The position numbers and the translations under genes are program-made. The notes beneath the pieces were generated by a model that saw nothing but the letters and a program-made list of their open reading frames with translations, did not search any database and was not told where the DNA came from. 64,000 nucleotides of DNA from Streptomyces justiciae. Lineage in GTDB: Bacteria > Actinomycetota > Actinomycetes > Streptomycetales > Streptomycetaceae. Numbering within the stretch: the stretch's first letter is position 1; the number at the start of each line of letters is the position of its first letter. Below, in pieces: positions 55,896 through 63,965 of this stretch. Location: the NCBI RefSeq assembly GCF_015163075.1, contig NZ_JADDXU010000014.1:1-64000 (forward strand), written 5' to 3'.

Positions 55896-56962
55896 CCACT
55901 CCCCGGACAGAACACCTCGTCCTGCCCGGGGTGCTGACCGCCGAACAGGCCGCCGCGACCGTCGCTGGCATCCGCGCCGTACAGCGCGAGGACGGCGCGA
56001 TCCCGTGGTTCCGCGGCCACCACCTCGACCCCTGGGACCACACCGAGGCCGCGATGGCCCTCGACGCGGCCGGCGAGCACGAGGCGGCGGAGCGGGCCTA
56101 CGACTGGCTGGCCCGGCACCAGAACACGGACGGCTCCTGGTACGCGGCGTACCAGGACGGGGACTTCGCGGAGGTCACCGACCGGGGCCGCGAGACCAAC
56201 TTCGTCGCCTACATAGCCGTAGGGGTGTGGCACCACTACCTCTCGACGGGCGACGACACCTTCCTGGACCGCATGTGGCCGTCGGTCTACGCGGCGATGG
56301 AGTACGTCCTGCGGCTGCAACAGCCGGGCGGCCAGATCGGCTGGAAGGGCGAGGAGGACGGCAGCTTCACGACCGACGCGCTGCTGACCGGCTCCTCGTC
56401 GATCCACCACGCGCTGCGGTGCGCCCTGGCCATCGCCGAACAGCGTGAAGAGCCGCAGCCGGACTGGGAGTTGGCGGTAGGGGCCCTGCGTCACGCGATC
56501 CGCCGCCACCCGGAGCGGTTCCTGGACAAGGACCGCTACTCGATGGACTGGTACTACCCCGTCCTGGGCGGCGCGTTGACCGGCGCGGAGGCCAAGTCCC
56601 GTATGGAGAAGGACTGGGAGCGCTTCGTCGTCCCCGGCCTCGGTGTGCGCTGCGTCGTCCCCAACCCGTGGGTGACGGGCGGCGAGTCGGCCGAACTCGC
56701 CCTGGCCCTCTGGGCGATGGGCGAGTCCGACCGCGCGCTGGAGATCCTCCAGTCCATCCAGCACCTGCGGGACGAGGAGTCCGGCCTGTACTGGACGGGC
56801 TACGTCTTCGACGACGACGCGATCTGGCCGCGGGAACTCACGACATGGACGGCCGGATCGCTGCTGCTCGCGGTCGCCGCGCTGGGCGGCGACGAGGCCA
56901 CGTGCCAGGTGTTCGGCGGCGAGCAGTTGCCGAGGGGCCTCGATCCGGACTGCTGCGACTGA
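55892..56962 (+). CDS. (alpha/alpha)6-barrel protein (prenyltransferase-like/GH-like), third gene of the GT operon
   Basis: 356 residues of repeated helical hairpins: ATVAGIRAVQREDGAIPWFRGHH, AYDWLARHQNTDGSWYAAYQDG, GRETNFVAYIAVGVWHHYLSTGDDTFLDRMWPSVYAAMEYVLRLQQPGG. It resembles prenyltransferase/squalene-cyclase repeats and also GH88/GH15-like glycoside hydrolases; DWYYPVLGGALTG and WTAGSLLLAVAALG appear to be family-specific. No signal peptide, so cytoplasmic. The start GTG at 55892 overlaps the methyltransferase stop. Together with the GT and methyltransferase it suggests a small sugar-lipid pathway. Function unassigned. Confidence 0.8.
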   Translation: MTTPRTEHLVLPGVLTAEQAAATVAGIRAVQREDGAIPWFRGHHLDPWDHTEAAMALDAAGEHEAAERAYDWLARHQNTDGSWYAAYQDGDFAEVTDRGRETNFVAYIAVGVWHHYLSTGDDTFLDRMWPSVYAAMEYVLRLQQPGGQIGWKGEEDGSFTTDALLTGSSSIHHALRCALAIAEQREEPQPDWELAVGALRHAIRRHPERFLDKDRYSMDWYYPVLGGALTGAEAKSRMEKDWERFVVPGLGVRCVVPNPWVTGGESAELALALWAMGESDRALEILQSIQHLRDEESGLYWTGYVFDDDAIWPRELTTWTAGSLLLAVAALGGDEATCQVFGGEQLPRGLDPDCCD

Positions 56963-56971
56963 GAACGCGCC

Positions 56972-57265
56972 TCAGTGGCGGTGCACCCGGTTGGCGATGG
57001 CGTGCCCGACGAACAGGTAGACCACGGCCGCCAGCCCGTACCCGGCGACGACCCGCGCCCACGCCTCGTCGAAGGTGAACAGGTCATGGCTCCAGCCCGC
57101 CAGCCACAGGGCCGCGTCGTGGATGAACTGCACGAAGTCGTTGGCCCGGTTGGCGTCCAGCAGGTACATCAGGATCCAGAGACCCAGGATGAGGGCCATG
57201 ATGTCGGCGACGATCGCTATGACCGTGCCGGCCGAATTGGCACTGCTGCGATATCGAGGGGACAT
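56972..57265 (-). CDS. small membrane protein of unknown function
   Basis: 97 residues: ATG at 57265 gives MSPRYRSSANSAGTVIAIVADIMALILGLWILMYLLDANRANDFVQFIHDAALWLAGWSHDLF. One long helix near the start and a second C-terminal helix (YGLAAVVYLFVGHAIANRV) predict a two-helix protein. No family recognised. The convergent end is 9 bases from the previous operon's stop. An upstream hairpin CGGGTTG/CAACCCG is present at 57272-57290. Confidence 0.65.
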   Translation of the reverse strand: MSPRYRSSANSAGTVIAIVADIMALILGLWILMYLLDANRANDFVQFIHDAALWLAGWSHDLFTFDEAWARVVAGYGLAAVVYLFVGHAIANRVHRH

Positions 57266-57383
57266 ACCTGTCGGGTTGCCGCTCAACCCGGTATGAAACC
57301 CGAACGGGTTCGCCCAGGTGGCGGCGGACGCGAGGCGGGGTGAAGCTGCCGGGAGACGTGTACGAACCCTCCCGGAGGCCGCT

Positions 57384-57914
57384 GTGCCCGCACCGATTCG
57401 CCGCCTGCTGCCGGCACTGACCCTCTGCTGCGCCCTGCTCGCCGGGGCCACGGCCTGCGGTGGCGACGACGACAGCGAGGCGGCGGCGTCCCCCACGACC
57501 TCCGCCGAACGGCAGAAGTTCGCCAAGACCCGGTTCGTGGCGAACGCGGGGCTCGCGGCCGGGGCGACGTACCAGTGGATCGTGAAGCCCTGGCGGGCGG
57601 GGAAGTTCAAGAGCGGCGCGGACGGCCGCAGGGTGGCGCTGGTGAAGGCGGGCCTGGCAGGCACGTTCGCCTACAACCGCCTCAAGGCCGCCTCCCGCAA
57701 CGCAGAGGGCGACCCGACCCTGGCCAAGGCGGTGGCCCCGCTGACGGCAGGCATCGACGCGTTGAAGGACCTGCCGTCGAAGCTCCGCAAGGGCGACACG
57801 AGTGTCGCCGGCACCTTCGACGACGTCATCAACCAGGTGAAGGACGCCGGGAAGAGCGCGGGCGCGGAGGTGACGGAGAAGGTGCCGTCGACCGCGCAGC
57901 TCACCTCTTCCTAG
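57384..57914 (+). CDS. lipoprotein of unknown function
   Basis: 176 residues with signal sequence VPAPIRRLLPALTLCCALLAG and lipobox LLAGATACG; mature N-terminus is an Asp/Ser-rich linker. The body is helical (NAGLAAGATYQWIVKPWRAGKFKSG, VALVKAGLAGTFAYNRLKAA, IDALKDLPSKLRKG). GTG at 57384 has GGAGG 6 bases upstream. No family recognised. It overlaps the convergent oxidoreductase by 4 bases. Confidence 0.8.
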   Translation: MPAPIRRLLPALTLCCALLAGATACGGDDDSEAAASPTTSAERQKFAKTRFVANAGLAAGATYQWIVKPWRAGKFKSGADGRRVALVKAGLAGTFAYNRLKAASRNAEGDPTLAKAVAPLTAGIDALKDLPSKLRKGDTSVAGTFDDVINQVKDAGKSAGAEVTEKVPSTAQLTSS

Positions 57915-58921
57915 GAGTTGAGCTCCGCCAGCAACCGCAGCGTGTCCCGGTCCGGCGCCAGCGCGAGCAGATCGGTGACCGGCCCCTTCCGCCACAACTC
58001 CAGCCGCTCGGCGATGCGTTCACGCGGCCCGACGAGAGAGATCTCGTCGGCGAAGGCGTCGGGGACCGCCAACACCGCCTCCTCCCTGCGGCCTTCGAGG
58101 AACAGCCGCTGAATCCGGCGTGCCTCCTCCTCGTACCCCATGCGGGCCATGAGGTCGGCGTGGAAGTTGCGACGGGCGTGCCCCATGCCGCCGATGTAGA
58201 AGCCGAGCATGGTCTTCACGGGGAGCAGCCCCTCGCGTACGTCGTCACAGACGCGGACTTGAGCCATGGGCGCGACGAGGAAGCCCTCGGGGGCGTCGGC
58301 GAGGGAGGCTTCGTACACCTCGGGCCGGGTGGGGGACCAGTACAGGGGGAGCCAGCCGTCGGCGATACGGGTGGTCTGGGCGATGTTCTTGGGGCCCTCG
58401 GCACCGAGGAGGATCGGGAGGTCGGGGCGGAGGGGGTGGGTGATGGGCTTGAGGGGTTTGCCGAGGCCGGTGGCGTCGGGGCCGGTGTAGGGGTGGGAGT
58501 GGAAACGACCGGCCAGTTCAACGGGGGCCTCACGCCTGAGGACTTGGCGAACGACATCGACGTACTCCCGTGTCGCGGTCAGTGGCGACTTCGGGAACGG
58601 GCGGCCGTACCAGCCCTCCACCACCTGTGGACCGGAGAGGCCCAGGCCGAGCATCATGCGGCCGCCCGAGAGGTGGTCCAGGGTGAGCGCGTGCATCGCC
58701 GTCGTGGTGGGGGAGCGAGCCGCCATCTGGGCAACCGCCGTGCCCAGCTTGATCTTTGAGGTCTGGGCGGCGATCCAGGTCAGTGGCGTGAAGACGTCCG
58801 ACCCCCAGGACTCGGCGGTCCACACGGAGTCGTAACCGAGCCACTCGGCTTCCTGCGCGAGCCGCACATGAGCGGGGTTGGGGCCACGCCCCCAGTAGCC
58901 GAGCGCGAGACCGAGCCGCAT
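57911..58921 (-). CDS. F420-dependent LLM-class oxidoreductase
   Basis: 336 residues of the luciferase-like monooxygenase fold: MRLGLALGYWGRGPNPAHVRLAQEAEWLGYDSVWTAESWGSDVFTPL and FYIGGMGHARRNFHADLMARMGYEEEA. The pattern is the F420-dependent glucose-6-phosphate dehydrogenase/mer-type group (actinobacterial). The ATG at 58921 follows AGGAGG. F420 enzymes in Streptomyces act on many substrates. A terminator lies upstream of it between this gene and the next. Confidence 0.88.
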   Translation of the reverse strand: MRLGLALGYWGRGPNPAHVRLAQEAEWLGYDSVWTAESWGSDVFTPLTWIAAQTSKIKLGTAVAQMAARSPTTTAMHALTLDHLSGGRMMLGLGLSGPQVVEGWYGRPFPKSPLTATREYVDVVRQVLRREAPVELAGRFHSHPYTGPDATGLGKPLKPITHPLRPDLPILLGAEGPKNIAQTTRIADGWLPLYWSPTRPEVYEASLADAPEGFLVAPMAQVRVCDDVREGLLPVKTMLGFYIGGMGHARRNFHADLMARMGYEEEARRIQRLFLEGRREEAVLAVPDAFADEISLVGPRERIAERLELWRKGPVTDLLALAPDRDTLRLLAELNS

Positions 58922-58974
58922 GCCTGCCTCCTGACGGTACGTCAGACTCCGGTCGGGGAGGCGACTGTACGACA

Positions 58975-59006
58975 ACGGCCCCTCACCCGGAAGGGAGAGG
59001 GGCCGT
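58975..59006 (-). terminator. terminator downstream of the DUF5336-like gene
   Basis: ACGGCCCCTC (58975-58984) pairs perfectly with GAGGGGCCGT (58997-59006) around a 12-base loop. It is 21 bases downstream of the stop at 59028 on the minus strand. Confidence 0.8.
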
Positions 59007-59027
59007 GCGTTGGTTGTCGCTCCGGGC

Positions 59028-59828
59028 TCAGCCGCGCTGGATGCCCGAGGTGTCCTGAAGGACGCCGCGACGGCCGTCCTGCGTCTGCGCGACGAGGGCC
59101 GGGCCACGCTGCTCGACGGCCAGGTACCAGGTGCCCGGCGCCAGTTCGGCGATCGGCGTCTGCGAGCCGTCCTCGGCGAAGAGGGGGCGCGCGACGGGCA
59201 CGGCGAACCAGAACGGCGAGAAGTCCGACGCGGCCGGCGCGGGCTGCCCCGGCTGCGGCTGGCCCGGCTGGGGCTGACCGGCGTTGAACGGGGCGGTCGG
59301 CTGCGGCTGACCACCGTAGGGCTGACCGGGCTGCGGAGCGCCGGCACCGGGGTAGCCGTAACCGCCGGGGGGCTGGGCGCCGTAGGGCTGGGGGGCGGCG
59401 GGGCCGGGGGCGGGGAGGAGGGCGCCCTTCAGGGCCGGGAGCAGCGGGGTGGCGATCGCACCGGCGGCGAGGACCAGCGATGCGATGAAACCGAGGATGA
59501 GACCGGCACCCGCCTCGACGCCGTCCGGGACGTCCACCAGCGCCCAGAACATGATCCAAACGACGAGCACCGTGAACGCCGCGCCGACCACACCGAGATC
59601 CAGACCGGCGACCTTGCGCGGCTGCGGCAGGATGCGGTTGACGACGATCAGGGCAGCACCGATGACTCCACCCATGTAGATACCCATGCCGGTGTCGAGG
59701 GTGTCCCACGCGCTCGGAGCGCCGCTGTAGCCATCGAGGGAGTAGATGTCGAGGAACGACGCGATGAACAGCAACACCGCTGCTCCGATCACCACGCCGT
59801 CGCCTCGAGTGAGGGAGCGGATATTCAC
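59028..59828 (-). CDS. membrane protein with Pro/Gln/Gly-rich region (DUF5336-like)
   Basis: 266 residues: four N-terminal membrane helices (VVIGAAVLLFIASFLDIYSL, GMGIYMGGVIGAALIVVNRI, LDLGVVGAAFTVLVVWIMFWALV, AGAGLILGFIASLVLAAGAIA), then a disordered stretch with repeated PQPGQ and PYGGQPQ motifs and a final beta-rich segment (PIAELAPGTWYLAVEQRGPALVAQTQDGRRG). This is like the DUF5336 family of actinobacteria. Function unknown. ATG follows AAGGACCTTGAAGTGA on the minus strand; weak ribosome site. Confidence 0.78.
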   Translation of the reverse strand: MNIRSLTRGDGVVIGAAVLLFIASFLDIYSLDGYSGAPSAWDTLDTGMGIYMGGVIGAALIVVNRILPQPRKVAGLDLGVVGAAFTVLVVWIMFWALVDVPDGVEAGAGLILGFIASLVLAAGAIATPLLPALKGALLPAPGPAAPQPYGAQPPGGYGYPGAGAPQPGQPYGGQPQPTAPFNAGQPQPGQPQPGQPAPAASDFSPFWFAVPVARPLFAEDGSQTPIAELAPGTWYLAVEQRGPALVAQTQDGRRGVLQDTSGIQRG

Positions 59829-59995
59829 TTCAAGGTCCTTCGGTTCAGTCGTCTCATCATCGGCATCGCTGGAGGCGTCGCTGTCACCATGTCGCCGTCA
59901 GGCCCCGGTGTGAAGCGCGGGGGTGGCCCCTCATCGTAAAGACGACCTTATCGTCCGTCCGACGAGGCTGTCCGCAGGGATCAACCCGCGAACCA

Positions 59996-60949
59996 CTAGC
60001 CGCGCAGGAAACTCACGATTCCTTCAGAGATCCCCTGCGCGGCCTTCTGCCGCCACGTACCGCTGGTCAGCAACGCCGCGTCCTTGGTATCGCGCATGTT
60101 GCCGCACTCGATGAACACCTTGGGAACCGTTGACAGATTGAGACCGCCCAGGTCCTTACGCGTGACGAGGCCGGTGCCGTCGCCGACGTAGTTGGAGGGG
60201 GCGCTGCCCGTGACGCGGACGAACTTGCCCGCGATGCGCTCGCCGAGGTCGGCGGAGGAGGCGACGATCGGGCGGGTGTCGGCGGCGCCCGCGTGGACGC
60301 TGCCGGGGAGGATGACGTGGAAGCCGCGTTGACCGGCGCCCGCCCCGTCGGCGTGGATGGAGACGACGGCGTCGGCGTGGGCCTTGTTGCCGATGCGGGC
60401 CCGCTCGTCGACGCACGGGCCGTACGTACGGTCGCCGTCCTGCGTCAACTTCACCGTGGCGCCCTGCTTTTCGAGGAGCGTGCGCAGCCGGTGGGCGACG
60501 TCGAGGGTGAACTTGGCCTCGGTGTAACCGGAGTTGGTGGACGTGCCCGTCGTATCGCATTCCTTCCAGTTCGTGCCGATGTTCACCTTCTTGTTGATCT
60601 CGGCCGTGTGCTGGAAGTTGCTCGGGTTGTGCCCGGGGTCGATGACGACGACCTTGCCCTTGAGGGGGCCGGAGGCCGCGGGGGCGGACGTCGAGGGCGT
60701 CGGGCTCGGCTTCTCGTCGTCCGTCGACTTGGGGGCGGACGTGGAGGCCGCCGGTGCGCTCGACGAGGAACTCGGCGTGCCCACGGCCTCGCTCGCGTCC
60801 CCGCCCGATCCGCCCACCGCCTCGTACACCAGCCATCCGAGCAACGCGCCCGGCACGAGGGCGGCCACCGCGACCGTGAGGGGGCGGCGCCTGGGGCGGC
60901 GGGGCTGGGGAGGATCGAAGTCCGGGCCTACGTACGACACGACAGCCAC
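59996..60949 (-). CDS. N-acetylmuramoyl-L-alanine amidase (Amidase_3)
   Basis: 317 residues. An N-terminal membrane anchor (RRRPLTVAVAALVPGALLGWLVYEA) and a Ser/Thr/Pro linker precede the catalytic domain. KVVVIDPGHNPSN (Zn His), GYTEAKFTLDVAHRL (Glu ligand), VVSIHADGAG (Zn His) and PKVFIECGNMRDTKDA (catalytic Glu) are all present. It cleaves the MurNAc-L-Ala bond on the outer face of the membrane. GTG at 60949 is used; the ribosome site is weak. Role in cell separation or spore formation, inferred. Confidence 0.93.
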   Translation of the reverse strand: MAVVSYVGPDFDPPQPRRPRRRPLTVAVAALVPGALLGWLVYEAVGGSGGDASEAVGTPSSSSSAPAASTSAPKSTDDEKPSPTPSTSAPAASGPLKGKVVVIDPGHNPSNFQHTAEINKKVNIGTNWKECDTTGTSTNSGYTEAKFTLDVAHRLRTLLEKQGATVKLTQDGDRTYGPCVDERARIGNKAHADAVVSIHADGAGAGQRGFHVILPGSVHAGAADTRPIVASSADLGERIAGKFVRVTGSAPSNYVGDGTGLVTRKDLGGLNLSTVPKVFIECGNMRDTKDAALLTSGTWRQKAAQGISEGIVSFLRG

Positions 60950-61058
60950 CCTAGCGAGAGGTCAGCGGCGACGCGGGGTGGCTGCGGCCGAGCGGGTCGT
61001 TTCATCCGAACGGCACACCGGCGTCGCTCACGGTCGAGGGATATGCCGAGAATCGCCC

Positions 61059-61280
61059 ATGAGATCACCTATGCGCGCCATAGTCGGCGCCCTCGCCACC
61101 GTCAGCGTCACCGTCGCCGCGGCGGTCGTACTGGGCGCGCCCGCGGCCCAGGCCTCCCCGTTCCCCTGCACCCCACCGGAAGACGCCTGTGCCGTCGACT
61201 ACGTCTACAACGAGCCGGGCGTAGGCACGGGCAACGTCATCCAGACCCCGGTCGACTTCGACCTCAACGTGAAGCCCTGA
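61059..61280 (+). CDS. small secreted protein, 73 residues
   Basis: ATG at 61059 gives MRSPMRAIVGALATVSVTVAAAVVLGAPAAQA, a signal peptide, then SPFPCTPPEDACAVDYVYNEPGVGTGNVIQTPVDFDLNVKP with two Cys near the N-terminus of the mature part. A second start at 61071 (MRAIVG) also works. No family recognised; it is probably exported as a ~40-residue peptide. The 3' end overlaps the convergent methyltransferase by 17 bases. Confidence 0.65.
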   Translation: MRSPMRAIVGALATVSVTVAAAVVLGAPAAQASPFPCTPPEDACAVDYVYNEPGVGTGNVIQTPVDFDLNVKP

Positions 61281-61917
61281 GGCGTCGCAGCACCCGCAGC
61301 GTCCCCGTGACGGAGATCTCCTCGAACGCTCCCGACTCCAGCGCCCGCAGATAGATCCGGTACGGCGCCTGCCCCGTGAACTCGTCCTTCGGGTCCGGGT
61401 GCACGTCGTGGATGAGGAGCAGCCCACCCTCCGCGACATGGGGCGCCCAGCCCTCGTAGTCGGCGCTCGCGTGCTCGTCCGTGTGCCCGCCGTCGATGAA
61501 GACGAGGCCGAGCGGGGAGTTCCAGATGTTCGCGACCTGCGGGGACCGGCCGACGAGCGCCACGATGTGGTCTTCGAGACCGGCCCGGTGCAAGGTGCGG
61601 CGGAACGTCGGCAGCGTGTCCATCAGCCCGAGTTCCGGGTCGACCGTCTCCGGGTCGTGGTACTCCCATCCCGGCTGCTGCTCCTCGCTGCCCCGGTGAT
61701 GGTCGACGGTGAGCGCCGTCACCCCGGCCGCGCGGGCAGCGTCCGCGAGGAGAATCGCGGAACGCCCGCAGTACGTACCGACTTCGAGGAGGGGCAGCCC
61801 GAGCGCCCCAGCTTCAACGGCCGCCGCGTACAGGGCAAGCCCTTCGTGCGTGGGCATGAATCCCTTGGCACCCTCGAACGCGGCGAGGATCTCGGGCTTG
61901 GGGACCGCGGCGGTCAT
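61264..61917 (-). CDS. class I SAM-dependent methyltransferase (CmoB/cephalosporin hydroxylase-like)
   Basis: 217 residues: LPLLEVGTYCGRSAILLADAARAAGVTALTVDHHRGSEEQQPGWEY, LVFIDGGHTDEHASADYEGWAPHVAEGGLLLIHDVHPDPKDEF. The GGHTDEHASAD segment is the Methyltransf_24 family (also seen in rhamnosyl/macrolide O-methyltransferases and in hydroxylase-like proteins), needing a metal. ATG at 61917 follows AAAGGGAA. Substrate unknown. Confidence 0.88.
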   Translation of the reverse strand: MTAAVPKPEILAAFEGAKGFMPTHEGLALYAAAVEAGALGLPLLEVGTYCGRSAILLADAARAAGVTALTVDHHRGSEEQQPGWEYHDPETVDPELGLMDTLPTFRRTLHRAGLEDHIVALVGRSPQVANIWNSPLGLVFIDGGHTDEHASADYEGWAPHVAEGGLLLIHDVHPDPKDEFTGQAPYRIYLRALESGAFEEISVTGTLRVLRRLRASR

Positions 61918-61964
61918 CGGGTTCCCTTTCGGTCGTACGGGGCTATGGGCGCCCATGGTGCACC

Positions 61965-61999
61965 ACACCCCCATCACGCCCGGTGACGGGGGTGTTTTT
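61965..61999 (+). terminator. hairpin with T-run between MFS and methyltransferase genes
   Basis: ACACCCCC (61965-61972) and GGGGGTGT (61988-61995) pair; inner TCAC/GTGA extend it, and TTTTT follows at 61995-61999 on the plus strand. For the flanking minus-strand genes it lies after the MFS stop, so it may work in both directions. A palindrome ATGGGCGCCCAT at 61944-61955 is adjacent. Confidence 0.55.
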
Positions 62000-62004
62000 G
62001 CTTT

Positions 62005-62058
62005 TAGGGGCGCGGGGAACTGCGCGACCAGCCACAACGCACCCGCACCCGACAACGA
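62005..62058 (+). repeat. dispersed repeat R1, copy 4
   Basis: TAGGGGCGCGGGGAACTGCG, CGACCAGCCACAACGCACCC and CACCCGACAACGAA, nearly identical to copy 3 at 6477. It sits directly after the MFS stop, in the space between minus-strand genes. Confidence 0.9.
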
Positions 62059-62062
62059 ACCC

Positions 62063-63796
62063 CTACGCGGTCACCGTCTCACCGGGCAACGAAAGATCCA
62101 GGTCCACAGCACGGTCGTCACCGGCATGGCTCGCGGACGAGGCAAGCGGCCCATGCCCAGAGGCCCGTGCGGCAAGCACATACGCCCCCTCCGCCGGAAC
62201 GGCCAGCGCATAGCTCCCGTCCTCCTCGGACAGCGTCGCCCCCGCCTGCCGCCCACGGCGGTCGATCAGCGTGACCTTCGCGCGGGCGACAGGGGAACCG
62301 TCGGCGCCGAGGACCCGCCCCCGAAAGCCCCGCAGAACAGCCTCCGCACGCTCCAGATTCGCGTCCTCCTCGCTGCTCGCGTGCAGCTGCGGCGCCCGGT
62401 CGGGCTTCGGCAGGAACAGGGCCATCAGCAGGCCGATCGCCACCGCGCCGGTCGCGATGAGGAAGGAGACACGGAAGCCGTGCATGGTCGGGATCTCGAC
62501 GCCGTTCACGGTGTTCGCGGTGTTGGCGAGGACCATGCCGATGACGGCGCTGGACACCGACGTACCGATGGACCGCATCAGCGTGTTGAGGCCGTTCGCC
62601 GCGCCCGTCTCGGACGCCGGCACCGCGCCGACGATGAGCGCGGGCAGCGAGGAGTACGCGAGGCCGATGCCCGCGCCGAGGACGACCGCGATGACCAGGC
62701 TCTGCCAGGCCGCGCTCATCAGGCCGAGGCCGGCGCCGTAGCCGATCGCGATGATCAGCATGCCGAGGATGAGGGTGGTCTTGGGGCCGTACTTGGCGGA
62801 CAGACGGGCGTAGACGGGCGCCGTGAACATCATCGTCAGGCCCAGCGGGGCGACCAGCAGACCGGCGACGACCATGGACTGGCCGAGGCCGTAGCCGGTG
62901 GCCTTCGGGAGCTGGAGCAGCTGGGGAAGGACGAGCGAGACGACGTAGAACGAGACACCGACCATGATCGAGGCCAGGTTGGTGAAGAGGACCGCGGGGC
63001 GGGCCGTGGTGCGCAGGTCGACGAGGGGGGCCGCGGCGCGGAGCTCGTAGACGCCCCACAGGACGAGGACGACGGCGGACGCGGCGAACAGGCCGAGCGT
63101 GGTGCCGGAGGTCCAGCCCCAGTCGCTGCCCTTGGTGATGGGCAGGAGGAAGAGGACCAGGCCGGTGGAGAGACCGAGGGCGCCGAGGAGGTCGAAGGTG
63201 CCTTCCGCGCGCATCTTCGATTCCGGTACGACGAGCAGGGTGAGCGCGATGGAGAGCGCGCCGAGGCCCGCGGCGCCGTAGAAGAGGGCGTGCCAGTCGG
63301 CGTGCTGGGCGATCAGGGCCGCGAGGGGGAGGGCGAGGCCGCCGCCGACGCCGATGGAGGAGCTCATCAGGGCCATCGCCGAGCCGAGCTTCTCGCGGGG
63401 CAGCATGTCGCGCATCAGGCCGATGCCGAGGGGGATCGCGCCCATGGCGAAGCCCTGGAGGGTGCGGCCGACGATCATCAGGAGCAGGTCGCTGGTGAGC
63501 GCGCTGACGAGGGCGCCGACCACCATGACCGAGAGGCTGGCGATCAGCATGCGGCGCTTGCCGTACAGGTCGCCGAGGCGGCCCATGATCGGGGTGGCGA
63601 CGGCGCCGGAGAGAAGGGTCGAGGTCAGGACCCAGGTGGCGTTGCTGGGGGCGGTGTCCAGCAGCTGCGGCAGGTCCTTGATGACGGGGACGAGCAGGGT
63701 CTGCATCACCGCGACGACGATGCCCGCGAAGGCGAGCACCGGGACGACGGCGCCGCTTGCGGTGCGGGCGGGCTGGTCGGTCGGCGTAGGTCTCAT
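62063..63796 (-). CDS. MFS transporter (DHA2-like) with C-terminal carboxypeptidase-regulatory-type domain
   Basis: 577 residues. 14 helices span ~15-470 with DHA2 features: ATWVLTSTLLSGAVATPIMGRLGDLYGKRRM and GRTLQGFAMGAIPLGIGLMRDMLP. After a charged linker, residues ~490-577 form a beta-sandwich like carboxypeptidase regulatory domains (VLGADGSPVARAKVTLIDRRGRQAGATLSEEDGSYALAVPAEGAYVLAARASGHGPL). Such a cytoplasmic or external beta domain on an MFS pump is unusual. ATG at 63796 is likely; MPGHTELLAHM upstream is a possible alternative. Drug efflux, substrate unknown. Confidence 0.9.
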   Translation of the reverse strand: MRPTPTDQPARTASGAVVPVLAFAGIVVAVMQTLLVPVIKDLPQLLDTAPSNATWVLTSTLLSGAVATPIMGRLGDLYGKRRMLIASLSVMVVGALVSALTSDLLLMIVGRTLQGFAMGAIPLGIGLMRDMLPREKLGSAMALMSSSIGVGGGLALPLAALIAQHADWHALFYGAAGLGALSIALTLLVVPESKMRAEGTFDLLGALGLSTGLVLFLLPITKGSDWGWTSGTTLGLFAASAVVLVLWGVYELRAAAPLVDLRTTARPAVLFTNLASIMVGVSFYVVSLVLPQLLQLPKATGYGLGQSMVVAGLLVAPLGLTMMFTAPVYARLSAKYGPKTTLILGMLIIAIGYGAGLGLMSAAWQSLVIAVVLGAGIGLAYSSLPALIVGAVPASETGAANGLNTLMRSIGTSVSSAVIGMVLANTANTVNGVEIPTMHGFRVSFLIATGAVAIGLLMALFLPKPDRAPQLHASSEEDANLERAEAVLRGFRGRVLGADGSPVARAKVTLIDRRGRQAGATLSEEDGSYALAVPAEGAYVLAARASGHGPLASSASHAGDDRAVDLDLSLPGETVTA

Positions 63797-63965
63797 GTGT
63801 GCAAGCAACTCGGTGTGCCCGGGCAACTATTCCGATGCTTTGGCCAGCTAACGATTTCTTTATCTTCTCTTGACGCTAGGCGCCTGAGGCGGGGCTGGGC
63901 GGGTCTGTGGACCTAGACCGAAATCCCGATGCCAGGGGCGCACGGCGGTTGAGAGTATTACGCCC

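Noticed and set aside
57298..57311. CGAACGGGTTCG near the small membrane protein
   Set aside because: Only the inner AACGGGTT fits; outer T and A are missing.
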